A stretch of DNA of 64,000 nt from Chryseobacterium sp. POL2 (GTDB lineage Bacteria > Bacteroidota > Bacteroidia > Flavobacteriales > Weeksellaceae): contig NZ_CP049298.1 of NCBI RefSeq assembly GCF_011058315.1, positions 2,728,001-2,792,000 of the forward strand, given 5' to 3'. Every line of letters begins with the position of its first letter. The stretch's first letter is position 1. Under the pieces are notes generated by a model, which did not search any database, was not told the origin of the DNA, and saw only the letters and a list, made by a program, of their open reading frames with translations. Below are positions 25,027 to 33,287 of the stretch, piece after piece. Made by a program: the position numbers and the translations under genes.

Positions 25027-25899
25027 ATGAGCAATTTAAAAGGTGTAGGTGTTGCATTGGTAACGCCATTTAATGAAGATTTATCGATAGATTTTGATGC
25101 GTTAACCAAGTTGGTTGACTACAATATCGATAATGGGACTAACTATCTCGTGGTTTTGGGGACAACAGCAGAAGCGGCAACACTTTCCGAGGACGAGAAG
25201 AAACAGGTTATTGAGCATATTATAAAGGTGAACAATGCACGTGTACCATTGGTATTAGGAATCGGTGGTAATAATACGATGGAAGTTAAAAAGCAAATTG
25301 AAGAAACAGACTTGTCGGCTTTTGATGCTGTACTTTCTGTATCGCCTTATTATAACAAACCAAATCAAGAAGGGCTTTACCAACATTATAAAATGATTGC
25401 TTCTACAGGGAAAAATATTATTATTTATAATGTTCCGTCAAGAACTGGACAAAATATCGAAGCTGATACAACTTTGAGATTGGCAACCGAATTCCCAAAT
25501 CTAATCATGATAAAAGAAGCGGCACCTAATATTCTACAATATTTTGATATCATTAGAAAGAAACCAGCAGGATTTAACCTGGTTTCTGGTGATGACGAGT
25601 TTACACTGCCAGTGACTTTAGCGGGCGGTAACGGCGTAATTTCTGTAATCGGACAAGCTTATCCAAAAGAATTTTCAACGATGGTACAATTGGCTTTCGA
25701 TGGAAAAGTGAAAGAAGCTTACGACATTCATAACAAATTGGTTAACATCACAAGATTGATTTTCGCAGAAGGAAATCCTTGCGGTATTAAAACTGTTTTA
25801 GCAGAAAAAGGAATTGTCAAAAACTATTTGAGATTGCCTTTAACAATCGCTTCGGAAGGATTGCAAGACAAGATAAAAGCAGAAATGCAAACCATCTAA
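25027..25899 (+). CDS. dapA: 4-hydroxy-tetrahydrodipicolinate synthase
   Basis: Condenses pyruvate with aspartate semialdehyde, the first committed step to lysine and diaminopimelate. The 290-residue TIM-barrel protein has the pyruvate-binding GTTAE (45-49), YYNKPNQEG (108-116), the catalytic Tyr134 in IIYNVPSRTG and the Schiff-base Lys163 in LIMIKEA. Length matches the family. It stands alone with a 220-bp AT-rich upstream region holding a TAACTTTA promoter-like box about 30 bp before the ATG; no lysine riboswitch is visible. A TTCG-tetraloop terminator follows. Confidence 0.95.
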   Translation: MSNLKGVGVALVTPFNEDLSIDFDALTKLVDYNIDNGTNYLVVLGTTAEAATLSEDEKKQVIEHIIKVNNARVPLVLGIGGNNTMEVKKQIEETDLSAFDAVLSVSPYYNKPNQEGLYQHYKMIASTGKNIIIYNVPSRTGQNIEADTTLRLATEFPNLIMIKEAAPNILQYFDIIRKKPAGFNLVSGDDEFTLPVTLAGGNGVISVIGQAYPKEFSTMVQLAFDGKVKEAYDIHNKLVNITRLIFAEGNPCGIKTVLAEKGIVKNYLRLPLTIASEGLQDKIKAEMQTI

Positions 25900-25909
25900 A
25901 ACAATATCT

Positions 25910-25929
25910 AGGGCTTCGGCCCTTTTTTT
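25910..25929 (+). terminator. dapA terminator
   Basis: AGGGC, a TTCG tetraloop, GCCCT, then a T run (25910-25929). Confidence 0.88.
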
Positions 25930-25941
25930 ATTTTTTAAATT

Positions 25942-26436
25942 ATGATAACAACGAAAAAGGCGAGTCAGTTCGATATTTCTATAATTCAGGATTTGGCGAG
26001 ACGCTCATGGGAAGATGCTTACGCTGAGATTTTGTCTAAAGATCAGTTAGAATATATGTTGGATAAAATGTACTCTGAACACGAGATTATGTCGCATTTT
26101 CAGAATCCGAATTATCATTATTTTTTAATTTTTGAAAAGGAGACGCCACTAGGTTTTGTCGGTTTTGAGCATCATGTTGAGTCCGACATTACAAAACTTC
26201 ACCGCATTTATCTCGTTCCGGAAGCCAAAGGAAAAGGTGCTGGAAAAATTGGACTTAATCTGGTTAAAGAAAAAACGAAAGAAAATCTGGATTCTAAAAT
26301 TATACTCACGGTTAACAAAAACAATTCAGCAAGACAATTCTACGAATCCCAAGGTTTTAAAGTCTATGACGAAGCCGTGTTCGACATTGGGAACAATTAT
26401 GTGATGGATGATTATTTAATGGAATTTGATATTTGA
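25942..26436 (+). CDS. GNAT family N-acetyltransferase
   Basis: A 164-residue cytoplasmic acetyltransferase. The acetyl-CoA-binding motif A is IYLVPEAKGKGAGKIGLNLV (R/Q-x-x-G-x-G/A form as KGKGAG), and motif B is VNKNNSARQFYESQGFKV. The acceptor is unknown. The gene starts 12 bp after the dapA terminator, and its 3' end overlaps the convergent NhaC-type gene by 25 bp (26412-26436). Confidence 0.88.
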   Translation: MITTKKASQFDISIIQDLARRSWEDAYAEILSKDQLEYMLDKMYSEHEIMSHFQNPNYHYFLIFEKETPLGFVGFEHHVESDITKLHRIYLVPEAKGKGAGKIGLNLVKEKTKENLDSKIILTVNKNNSARQFYESQGFKVYDEAVFDIGNNYVMDDYLMEFDI

Positions 26437-27722
26437 TTTCGGTTAAAGAAAATAAATACAAATACACAAATCAGCAATAACCAAATATAATAAGAATGTC
26501 CAACGAGCGATAGATAATCAATATTCTCTTTGCTGAAACTCATTAATATTAAAACCTGTGCGCCGTAAGGAATAATGCCTTGGATGATACAGGCAAAAAT
26601 GTCCAATACAGAAGCCATTTTTCGGGGCTCTATTTGATAATGTTCAGAAACAGGTTTTGCAACTTTTCCTGTAATTAAAATCGCAATGGTGTTGTTGGCA
26701 ATACAAGCGTCCACCAGACTTACCAAAATGCCCATGCCAAACATTGCCGAGAATTTTGATTGAATGCTTTTCAGGATTTTATTTAATAAAAAACGAATGC
26801 CACCAGCATATTCAATAATGCCTGCAAGTCCTCCCGTTAGTAACGACAGTAGGAAAATTTCTGTCATCGAGGTAAAACCTTCATAACTGGTTTTCGAAAA
26901 TGTGATGAGGTCCATTCCCGCGCTGTACCAACCGATAATTCCAGAAACGACAATCCCGATGAGCAATACGAAAAAAACATTCATGCCTAGAAATGCCAAT
27001 CCAATAACCAGAATATAAGGAATCAAAAGATAAAAATGACTGTTGTGTTCGGTGTGATGCTGTAGTGGTGGCACATCCGAATTATTTAAAAATAGAAGGA
27101 CAATTGTTATTAAAAATGCTGGCGCGGCAATCCACAAGTTGGTTCGGAATTTATCCGACATTTTGCTTCCCAAAGACTGAGACGCCGCAATAGTCGTATC
27201 CGAAATTACGGAAAGATTGTCCCCAAACATCGCTCCAGTCAACAAAGCCGCAGCCATAAGGTTGATGTCAATACCACTTTTTGTAGCCAGTTCAATAGCG
27301 ATGGGCCCAAGGGCAACAATACAACCTACCGACGTTCCGGAGGCTAATGATAGAAAAGATGCTAAAATAAAAATCCCCAACGCAATGTAATTAATAGGAA
27401 TATAGTCCAAACCCAAATTAACAATTGCATCAACACTTCCAGAAGCTTTTGCTACTGCTGAAAAAGCGCCTGCCAAAAGATAAATAATACACATGGTCAG
27501 CACATTCTTATCACCACAACCTTTTAAGAATTCATTCATTTTAGTTCTAAAGGGAAGACGGATTATCAAAAATGCGGAGATAATACCCACGGCCATAGCA
27601 ATAGGAGACGGCAAGGCATAAAAATCACCCAAATATATTCCAGCGCCTAAAAAGCTAAATACAAAAACTAAAAAAGGAATAAGGCTAATGAAGCTTTCGC
27701 GAGATTTGTTTTCTGTCGTCAT
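26412..27722 (-). CDS. NhaC family Na+/H+ antiporter-type transporter
   Basis: A 436-residue inner-membrane protein with about 11-12 helices. The conserved NhaC-family stretch SLASGTSVGCIVALGPIAIE is followed by AAALLTGAMFGDNLSVISDTTIAASQ; the C-terminal repeat has SLVDACIANNTIAILITGKVA. Family members exchange Na+ and H+ or move amino acids; MetT methionine transporters under SAM riboswitches belong here. The upstream S-box-like RNA makes methionine uptake a reasonable hypothesis. Start choice is open: ATG 27722 gives a normal N-terminus, while an in-frame ATG at 27767 would add 15 residues including a Cys-Cys pair. Confidence 0.85.
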   Translation of the reverse strand: MTTENKSRESFISLIPFLVFVFSFLGAGIYLGDFYALPSPIAMAVGIISAFLIIRLPFRTKMNEFLKGCGDKNVLTMCIIYLLAGAFSAVAKASGSVDAIVNLGLDYIPINYIALGIFILASFLSLASGTSVGCIVALGPIAIELATKSGIDINLMAAALLTGAMFGDNLSVISDTTIAASQSLGSKMSDKFRTNLWIAAPAFLITIVLLFLNNSDVPPLQHHTEHNSHFYLLIPYILVIGLAFLGMNVFFVLLIGIVVSGIIGWYSAGMDLITFSKTSYEGFTSMTEIFLLSLLTGGLAGIIEYAGGIRFLLNKILKSIQSKFSAMFGMGILVSLVDACIANNTIAILITGKVAKPVSEHYQIEPRKMASVLDIFACIIQGIIPYGAQVLILMSFSKENIDYLSLVGHSYYIWLLLICVFVFIFFNRNQISNSIK

Positions 27723-27783
27723 GTATTGATGTTTAGTAAGACCACAGCAGAAGATTGATAACAACATTTTTTCCAAAAATTGG

Positions 27784-27846
27784 CTTATCGCTTTAGCACC
27801 TTGCTTGTCGTTGCAGGTTGCTACCTCTGCGGAGGTTCCTGATAAT
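27784..27846 (-). promoter_or_regulatory. Candidate compact S-box (SAM-I clan-like) riboswitch
   Basis: On the minus strand TTATC (27845-27841) pairs with GATAA (27789-27785) as P1. Inside are a hairpin ACCTC-CGCA-GAGGT, then the S-box core AGCAACC, a second hairpin CCTGC/GCAAGG with loop AACGACAA, and GGTGCTAAA. The order GCAACC, P3, AAGGTGCTA, GATAA is that of SAM-I riboswitches. The long kink-turned P2 with GAGGGA...GGCCC, and the P4 hairpin, are missing. It lies about 60 nt upstream of the NhaC-type ATG. It may be a divergent class, a remnant, or a look-alike. Confidence 0.5.
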
Positions 27847-27888
27847 TGAGTTACAAAACTATGTTATAAATGCCAATCTTCCAAATCT

Positions 27889-29976
27889 TTAGGAAATCTT
27901 GCCCCACTTATTTTTGCCTTTATATTGTTTGATGTAAAAATTCTTCATGGACAAATGCTTCGGATGTACAAGCAGTGCATCTTTTTGCAACAGATGTTCA
28001 ACAGCCAGTTTTGCGCTTTTTATAATCTCCGAATCGGTCATGAGGTTCAGCTTTTTGAAATCGACAACGCCACTTTGTTGTGTGCCCAAAATATCGCCAG
28101 GACCACGAAGCTCCATATCCACTTCAGAAATTTTGAAGCCATCGTTGGTTTCGGTCATGGTTTTAATGCGTTTTCGACTTTCGTTAGATAATTTATCAGA
28201 AGTCATAAGAATGCAATAGCTCTGTTCTGCACCACGACCAACGCGCCCGCGCAGCTGATGAAGTTGTGACAATCCAAATCGTTCAGCACTTTCGATGACC
28301 ATCACAGAAGCATTTGGGACATTTACGCCAACTTCAATAACCGTTGTTGCCACCATAACTTGTGCATTTCCTGAAGCAAAATATTGCATGGCTTGATCTT
28401 TTTCATCAGGTTTCATTTTACCATGAAGCATCGCAATATTGTAACTTTTGAAATGTTGTAAAATATGATCAAAACCATCTTGAAGATTCTTGTAATCTAA
28501 AGTTTCGGACTCTTCAATTAATGGATAAACGAAATAGATTTGTCGGCCTTTTTGTAATTCTTCATGACAAAAATTGTACACATAAGCGCGGTCTTTCTCA
28601 CGGCGATGTGCTGTAACAATAGGTTTTCTACCAACAGGCATTTCGTCGATTACAGAAACATCAAGGTCAGAGTAGAAACTCATCGCTAATGTTCTCGGAA
28701 TGGGCGTGGCGGTCATTACCAAAATATGAGGCGGGATTTTGTTTTTTGCCCAAAGTTTGGCACGTTGTGCAACGCCAAAACGATGTTGTTCATCAATAAT
28801 TACCAAGCCTAAATTTTTGAACTGAACAACATCTTCCAATACAGCATGCGTCCCAATAAGTATAGATAGTTCCCCCGACAAAAGTTGTTCATGAATGATT
28901 TTCCGTTCAGATGTTTTTGTAGAACCCGTCAAAAGTTTGACCTTAATATCTGTGTTTTTTAATAAATCTTGAATCGAATTAAAATGTTGTTGCGCCAGAA
29001 TTTCGGTGGGTGCCATCATACAGCTTTGGAAAAAATTATCCATCGCGATCAGCATTGTTAACAATGCGACCATGGTTTTTCCGGATCCAACATCGCCTTG
29101 TAGCAAACGATTCATTTGTGTGGAGCGTTTCATGTCGGTTCGTATCTCTTTCAAAACACGTTTTTGCGCGCCAGTCAAATCGAAAGGAAGTTGATGGTTA
29201 TAAAAGTTATTAAAATAGTCACCAACAATTGGAAAAGGATTTCCTATAGATTTGGTGTGTTGATGCAGTTTTTTCAGTCCAAAACCTAACTGGAAAAAAA
29301 AGGCTTCCTCGAATTTTATTCTTCGCTCGGCTTCTGCAGCTAGTTTTGCATTTTGAGGAAAATGAATATTAAAATAGGCCTCCATACGTCCCATTAATTT
29401 TAAAGATTTAAGGAGGTTTTCTGGAAGATTTTCGGTTGTAAGTTGAGGTAAGTTTTTCAGAATTTCATAAATGACGTTCTGAAACAATTTGTTAGTAATG
29501 CCACGTTTGGTTAGTTTTTCGCTGCTGGAATAGACTGGAAGAAGACTGCCAGATATGGCTTTGGTTTCATCGGTTTCTATCTCGGGATGCGGCATGGAAA
29601 AACTGTTGTTAAACGATTGGACTTTTCCGAAAATAAATATATCGCGATTAGCAGGAATAGACTCTTTCATCCACTTGGTGTAACGGAACCACACCAAATC
29701 CATTGCGCCTGTCTGGTCCCGGAATTTTGCACTTAGTCGTTTGCCTTTTGGAGAAACTACCTCTTGCAAATCTGTGATTTTCCCTTTCAACTGAACATCA
29801 ATTTCTAAAGAAGGCGAAAGTTCTGCTACCGTATAGATTTTACTTTTATCGATATAACGAATCGGGTAGAAGTTAAGAAAGTCTTCTACATTGTAAATGG
29901 CCAAAACATTTTTGATGAGTTTGGCACGTTCTGGGCCAATCCCTTTGATAAATTCTATTGGAGTTTCTAGACTCAA
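27889..29976 (-). CDS. recG: ATP-dependent DNA helicase RecG
   Basis: Branch-migration helicase that processes stalled forks and recombination intermediates. The 695-residue protein has an N-terminal wedge/OB domain (ending about residue 240), Walker A GDVGSGKTMVAL, motif II IIDEQHRFGVAQR, motif III TATPIPRTLA and the C-terminal GRVGRGAEQSYC and GPGDILGTQQSG motifs. Length is typical for Bacteroidota. The only start codon before the canonical LETPIEFIKGIGPERA is a TTG at 29976, so it probably begins at TTG. It is a single gene between the S-box-like region and a divergent phosphodiesterase gene. Confidence 0.96.
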   Translation of the reverse strand: MSLETPIEFIKGIGPERAKLIKNVLAIYNVEDFLNFYPIRYIDKSKIYTVAELSPSLEIDVQLKGKITDLQEVVSPKGKRLSAKFRDQTGAMDLVWFRYTKWMKESIPANRDIFIFGKVQSFNNSFSMPHPEIETDETKAISGSLLPVYSSSEKLTKRGITNKLFQNVIYEILKNLPQLTTENLPENLLKSLKLMGRMEAYFNIHFPQNAKLAAEAERRIKFEEAFFFQLGFGLKKLHQHTKSIGNPFPIVGDYFNNFYNHQLPFDLTGAQKRVLKEIRTDMKRSTQMNRLLQGDVGSGKTMVALLTMLIAMDNFFQSCMMAPTEILAQQHFNSIQDLLKNTDIKVKLLTGSTKTSERKIIHEQLLSGELSILIGTHAVLEDVVQFKNLGLVIIDEQHRFGVAQRAKLWAKNKIPPHILVMTATPIPRTLAMSFYSDLDVSVIDEMPVGRKPIVTAHRREKDRAYVYNFCHEELQKGRQIYFVYPLIEESETLDYKNLQDGFDHILQHFKSYNIAMLHGKMKPDEKDQAMQYFASGNAQVMVATTVIEVGVNVPNASVMVIESAERFGLSQLHQLRGRVGRGAEQSYCILMTSDKLSNESRKRIKTMTETNDGFKISEVDMELRGPGDILGTQQSGVVDFKKLNLMTDSEIIKSAKLAVEHLLQKDALLVHPKHLSMKNFYIKQYKGKNKWGKIS

Positions 29977-30155
29977 AATGGTGTTGAAATAAAATGCAAT
30001 TTACGGGTTTTTAAACATAATTAAAAATAGAAAGACATTCTAAGTTCTGTTGGAATGATAAATTGATGTGCATGGATTCATTTTAATTATTTGATTCAAA
30101 TTTAATCTCAGTTTCAAAAATCAAAACTACTTTTGTATAATCTAATGAAATAACA

Positions 30156-31424
30156 ATGAAAAAGTTTTTGCTCATAATTAATTTGGTGGTGTTTAATCTT
30201 ATTTTCTCACAAGTTGATACGGCACAAGTGATTGTCCCGAACCGAATAAATACGGCGACCAATTTTCAAGAAAAACCTTATGTTATCATGATTTCTGTTG
30301 ATGGATTTCGTTACGATTATCCGCAAAAATATCAGACAGAACATCTTAATAAATTGGCATCTCAAGGTGTAAAAGCTAAGTATATGACTCCCAGTTATCC
30401 CAGTATAACTTTCCCAAATCATTATACTTTAGTCACGGGACTTTATCCATCGCATCATGGCTTGGTTGATAATTTTTTCTATGATTACAAACGTCAAGAA
30501 GCTTATAAAATGAACGATCGTAAAGTGGTCAGCGATGGCTCTTGGTATGGTGGAAAGCCACTTTGGAGTTTGGCGGAAGAACAAGGCTTGCTGTCGGCTT
30601 CGCTGTTCTGGGTGAGTTCTCAGAGCGATGCGGGCAAGACACGTCCAACTTATTATTATAATTATCATGAAAAATTTAATAACGAAACCAAAGAAAATAT
30701 TGTCCTTAACTGGTTGAAACTTCCTGAAGAAAAAAGACCACATTTTATAACATTATATTATCCAGAAGTTGATGCCAAGGGTCATCATCATGGTCCAGAT
30801 GCAAAAGAAACCGCACAAGCTGTAAAAAGTGTTGACCAAAGTATTGGTAATCTGGTGCAAAAAATCAATGCCTTAGGTCTTAAAAACGTGAATTTTATTT
30901 TTGTTTCTGATCATGGTATGATTAAAGTTGATAAAGAACATACGATCGATATTCCAGAGATTTTGAAAGACAGGTCTCGTTTCGATTATTTTAATAGTCA
31001 AACTTTATTGCGTGTTAAAGTTAAAAATGCTGATGAAATAAAACAAGTTTATAGAGAACTAAAGCGCAGCAAATCCAAAGATTACAAAATTTATACGGCG
31101 GCTTGTATGCCACGACGCTTGCATTATGGTGCCAAAGATGATACATTCGGTAGAATTGGGGATATTTTTTTATTACCAAACGCCCCGAAAATTTTCTTAG
31201 AAAAAGGCAAAACGACTACTTTGGGAAAACATGGTTATGACCCCAAAAAAGTCCCTGAAATGCGAGCTGCTTTTATGGCTTGGGGCCCTGCTTTTAAAAA
31301 TAATTTAGAAATTAATGCTTTTAACAATGTCAATGTTTATCCGCTTGTGACCAAGATTTTAGGACTTAAAATTTCCAGTTCTATTGATGGGACAGAAATG
31401 ACGGCTGATAAAATCTTAAAATAG
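30156..31424 (+). CDS. Alkaline phosphatase superfamily protein, NPP type
   Basis: A 422-residue exported ectonucleotide pyrophosphatase/phosphodiesterase-like enzyme. After the signal peptide (ending IFSQ) come the zinc-site motifs MISVDGFRYDY, the nucleophile Thr in PSITFPNHYTLVTGLYPSHHG, DAKGHHHGPD, FVSDHGM and KHGYDP, in family order. It should hydrolyse phosphodiester or pyrophosphate bonds of nucleotides or lipids in the periplasm. It has its own upstream region with a TACTTTTG box at 30128-30135 and a bidirectional terminator after it. Confidence 0.9.
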   Translation: MKKFLLIINLVVFNLIFSQVDTAQVIVPNRINTATNFQEKPYVIMISVDGFRYDYPQKYQTEHLNKLASQGVKAKYMTPSYPSITFPNHYTLVTGLYPSHHGLVDNFFYDYKRQEAYKMNDRKVVSDGSWYGGKPLWSLAEEQGLLSASLFWVSSQSDAGKTRPTYYYNYHEKFNNETKENIVLNWLKLPEEKRPHFITLYYPEVDAKGHHHGPDAKETAQAVKSVDQSIGNLVQKINALGLKNVNFIFVSDHGMIKVDKEHTIDIPEILKDRSRFDYFNSQTLLRVKVKNADEIKQVYRELKRSKSKDYKIYTAACMPRRLHYGAKDDTFGRIGDIFLLPNAPKIFLEKGKTTTLGKHGYDPKKVPEMRAAFMAWGPAFKNNLEINAFNNVNVYPLVTKILGLKISSSIDGTEMTADKILK

Positions 31425-31442
31425 TTTTAAAGTTAGAAATTA

Positions 31443-31475
31443 AAAACGCCTTTCAAAAAAAATGAAAGGCGTTTT
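31443..31475. terminator. Bidirectional terminator, NPP gene / OmpA gene
   Basis: AAAACGCCTTTCA (31443-31455) pairs perfectly with TGAAAGGCGTTTT (31463-31475) between two convergent genes. Confidence 0.88.
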
Positions 31476-31478
31476 GCT

Positions 31479-33173
31479 TTATTTAGCACAAATTACTTTG
31501 AACTCAGTTCTTCTGTTATGCTGATGTTGATCTTCTCTGCAGTTGGCGTCATTGTAACATTCGTTTAACAACTTGGTTTCTCCATAACCTTTAGCAACAA
31601 TTCGGTTTCTGCTAAGGCCTTTCGAAACTAAATAATTAACCGCAGAGTCGGCGCGACCTTGCGAAAGTTTCAGATTATAATCATCCGATCCACGCGAATC
31701 TGTATGCGAGGATAATTCTAATTTTATAGAGGGATTATCAGCTAAAAACTGATAAAGCTTGTCCAGTTCGGGTTTTGCATCGTTTCGGATTTCGGTTTTA
31801 TCAAAATCATAGTTGATGTTTTGCAGGTTAATCGCTTTATCGCAAGTCGCTTCTTCCATACAAACCTGAAGGTTGAGAAATAACTTTTTAGTTCGGTCAT
31901 TTAATTTGCCATCAAGATTTTCTGTTTGAGAAAAATAATTGCTTTTTTTCCCGTAGATACTGTATAATTCGTCTTTTTTAGCCATGAAACTAAAAGTTCC
32001 GTTGGCTGAAGTTTTCAAATTTCTGACTTCCGAAGTTGTTTCATTTTTAAGGCTGACACTTGCATAAGGAAGTGTTTTTTTTGTGTTACAATCGCTAACT
32101 TTTCCTTCGATGATAAATCTTTCGTCTTCGTTTTCCAAATCCATTTTCATAGGAATTAAGGTAATTAAAGTCGTTTTTTCAACACGTTTGCTGACCAGCG
32201 TTATATCACGAAATTTTCCTTTCAGTTCGTAATCATCAGGTTTTACATTATTAAAAGTGATTTTTCCTTCTTTATTAGACGTTCCGTAATAGGCGCGCTG
32301 ACCTTGGCTGTTGATAAGTAGAACTTCTGCGTTGGGAAGCGCCTCGTCTGTATATTTGTCTTTTACGATAACTTCCAGTTTGTAAGGATAGCTTGTAGTT
32401 TTGGATTTTTTTGATGTATAAGAATTTCCGAATCGGTAAACCAAACCAGCAAATGCGCCTACAGAATGCGCTTCGTGCTCCAGGCTGCTTCGACCTTGGT
32501 AATTTTGTTCTACATTATTTTGGCCATTATTTTCTGTAAAAGGCCGATAGCCCGCAATATTTCCAGAGCCATTTTCTTTAACTTGAAAATGCTGCAAGTA
32601 ATAAGCACCAAAATTTAACCCAAGATTTTCGGTAAAGAAATAATTAAATTCCAGTTGTGCTTTTGCCGAAGCTATACTTTTGATATCGTAACTGTTATGG
32701 CTGTTAAGGTCAATGCGATTGGCTTGGTCAACATATTGTTGCACTTCTCCGTTTTTTAACGTGCTAATGCCGCCTCTTAATTTAAAAATCGCAGAAAACT
32801 CCTCCGAAAATTCATGTTTAAAATTTGGTCCAATCCCGATAAACATTCTGTTGATAGGATGTTTGTCAAGTTTTATGTTATTGAGTTTAATCGTATTTAA
32901 AAATAAATTATCGCTAGGATACGTACTTTCTGTAGCATTGCTGATATAATTAAAATCGGCACCTAGCCCAAACCAAGTCCAGAAATAATCCAGATTAACA
33001 CCAATATTAACACCAGGTTTATAATTGATGAAAGGGGTTTTGTTATCCAAAGACGGCATGTCTATTCCTGCATTGATTCCTATTTTGAAACTGTTGTCAA
33101 AATCTCCATAATACTGCGCTTTTGAGAATAAAAAAGAAGCGCAAATTAAAAATAAAATATAGATTTTCCTCAC
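31479..33173 (-). CDS. OmpA family outer-membrane protein with carboxypeptidase-like repeats
   Basis: About 564 residues. A signal peptide ends at SKAQ, then comes an N-terminal beta-barrel domain (about 20-255), two carboxypeptidase-regulatory-like beta-sandwich domains (KYTDEALPNAEVLLIN and CNTKKTLPYASVSLKN), and a C-terminal OmpA peptidoglycan-binding domain with INYDFDKTEIRNDAKPELDK and LSSHTDSRGSDDYN. It should tie the outer membrane to peptidoglycan. The start is uncertain: GTG at 33173 gives a clean signal peptide, while an open frame extends 13 codons further. The convergent terminator lies 4 bp past the stop. Confidence 0.87.
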   Translation of the reverse strand: MRKIYILFLICASFLFSKAQYYGDFDNSFKIGINAGIDMPSLDNKTPFINYKPGVNIGVNLDYFWTWFGLGADFNYISNATESTYPSDNLFLNTIKLNNIKLDKHPINRMFIGIGPNFKHEFSEEFSAIFKLRGGISTLKNGEVQQYVDQANRIDLNSHNSYDIKSIASAKAQLEFNYFFTENLGLNFGAYYLQHFQVKENGSGNIAGYRPFTENNGQNNVEQNYQGRSSLEHEAHSVGAFAGLVYRFGNSYTSKKSKTTSYPYKLEVIVKDKYTDEALPNAEVLLINSQGQRAYYGTSNKEGKITFNNVKPDDYELKGKFRDITLVSKRVEKTTLITLIPMKMDLENEDERFIIEGKVSDCNTKKTLPYASVSLKNETTSEVRNLKTSANGTFSFMAKKDELYSIYGKKSNYFSQTENLDGKLNDRTKKLFLNLQVCMEEATCDKAINLQNINYDFDKTEIRNDAKPELDKLYQFLADNPSIKLELSSHTDSRGSDDYNLKLSQGRADSAVNYLVSKGLSRNRIVAKGYGETKLLNECYNDANCREDQHQHNRRTEFKVICAK

Positions 33174-33267
33174 GAAATTAATTTTTGTAAAAATAAGGAT
33201 TTTTAAAAGCATAATTTATAAATTGACATTTCTGGTAGAAATTAGTTTTCAGTTTGAATAAGAAGTT

Positions 33268-33275
33268 TATATTTG
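33268..33275 (+). promoter_or_regulatory. -7 box for the beta-barrel gene at 33288
   Basis: TATATTTG ends 12 nt before the ATG, predicting a leader of only a few nucleotides. Confidence 0.45.
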
Positions 33276-33287
33276 AAAAAAAAATTA

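Noticed and set aside
27947-29213. Several 60-90 residue plus-strand ORFs inside recG
   Set aside because: They are antisense frames of a fully conserved RecG coding sequence.
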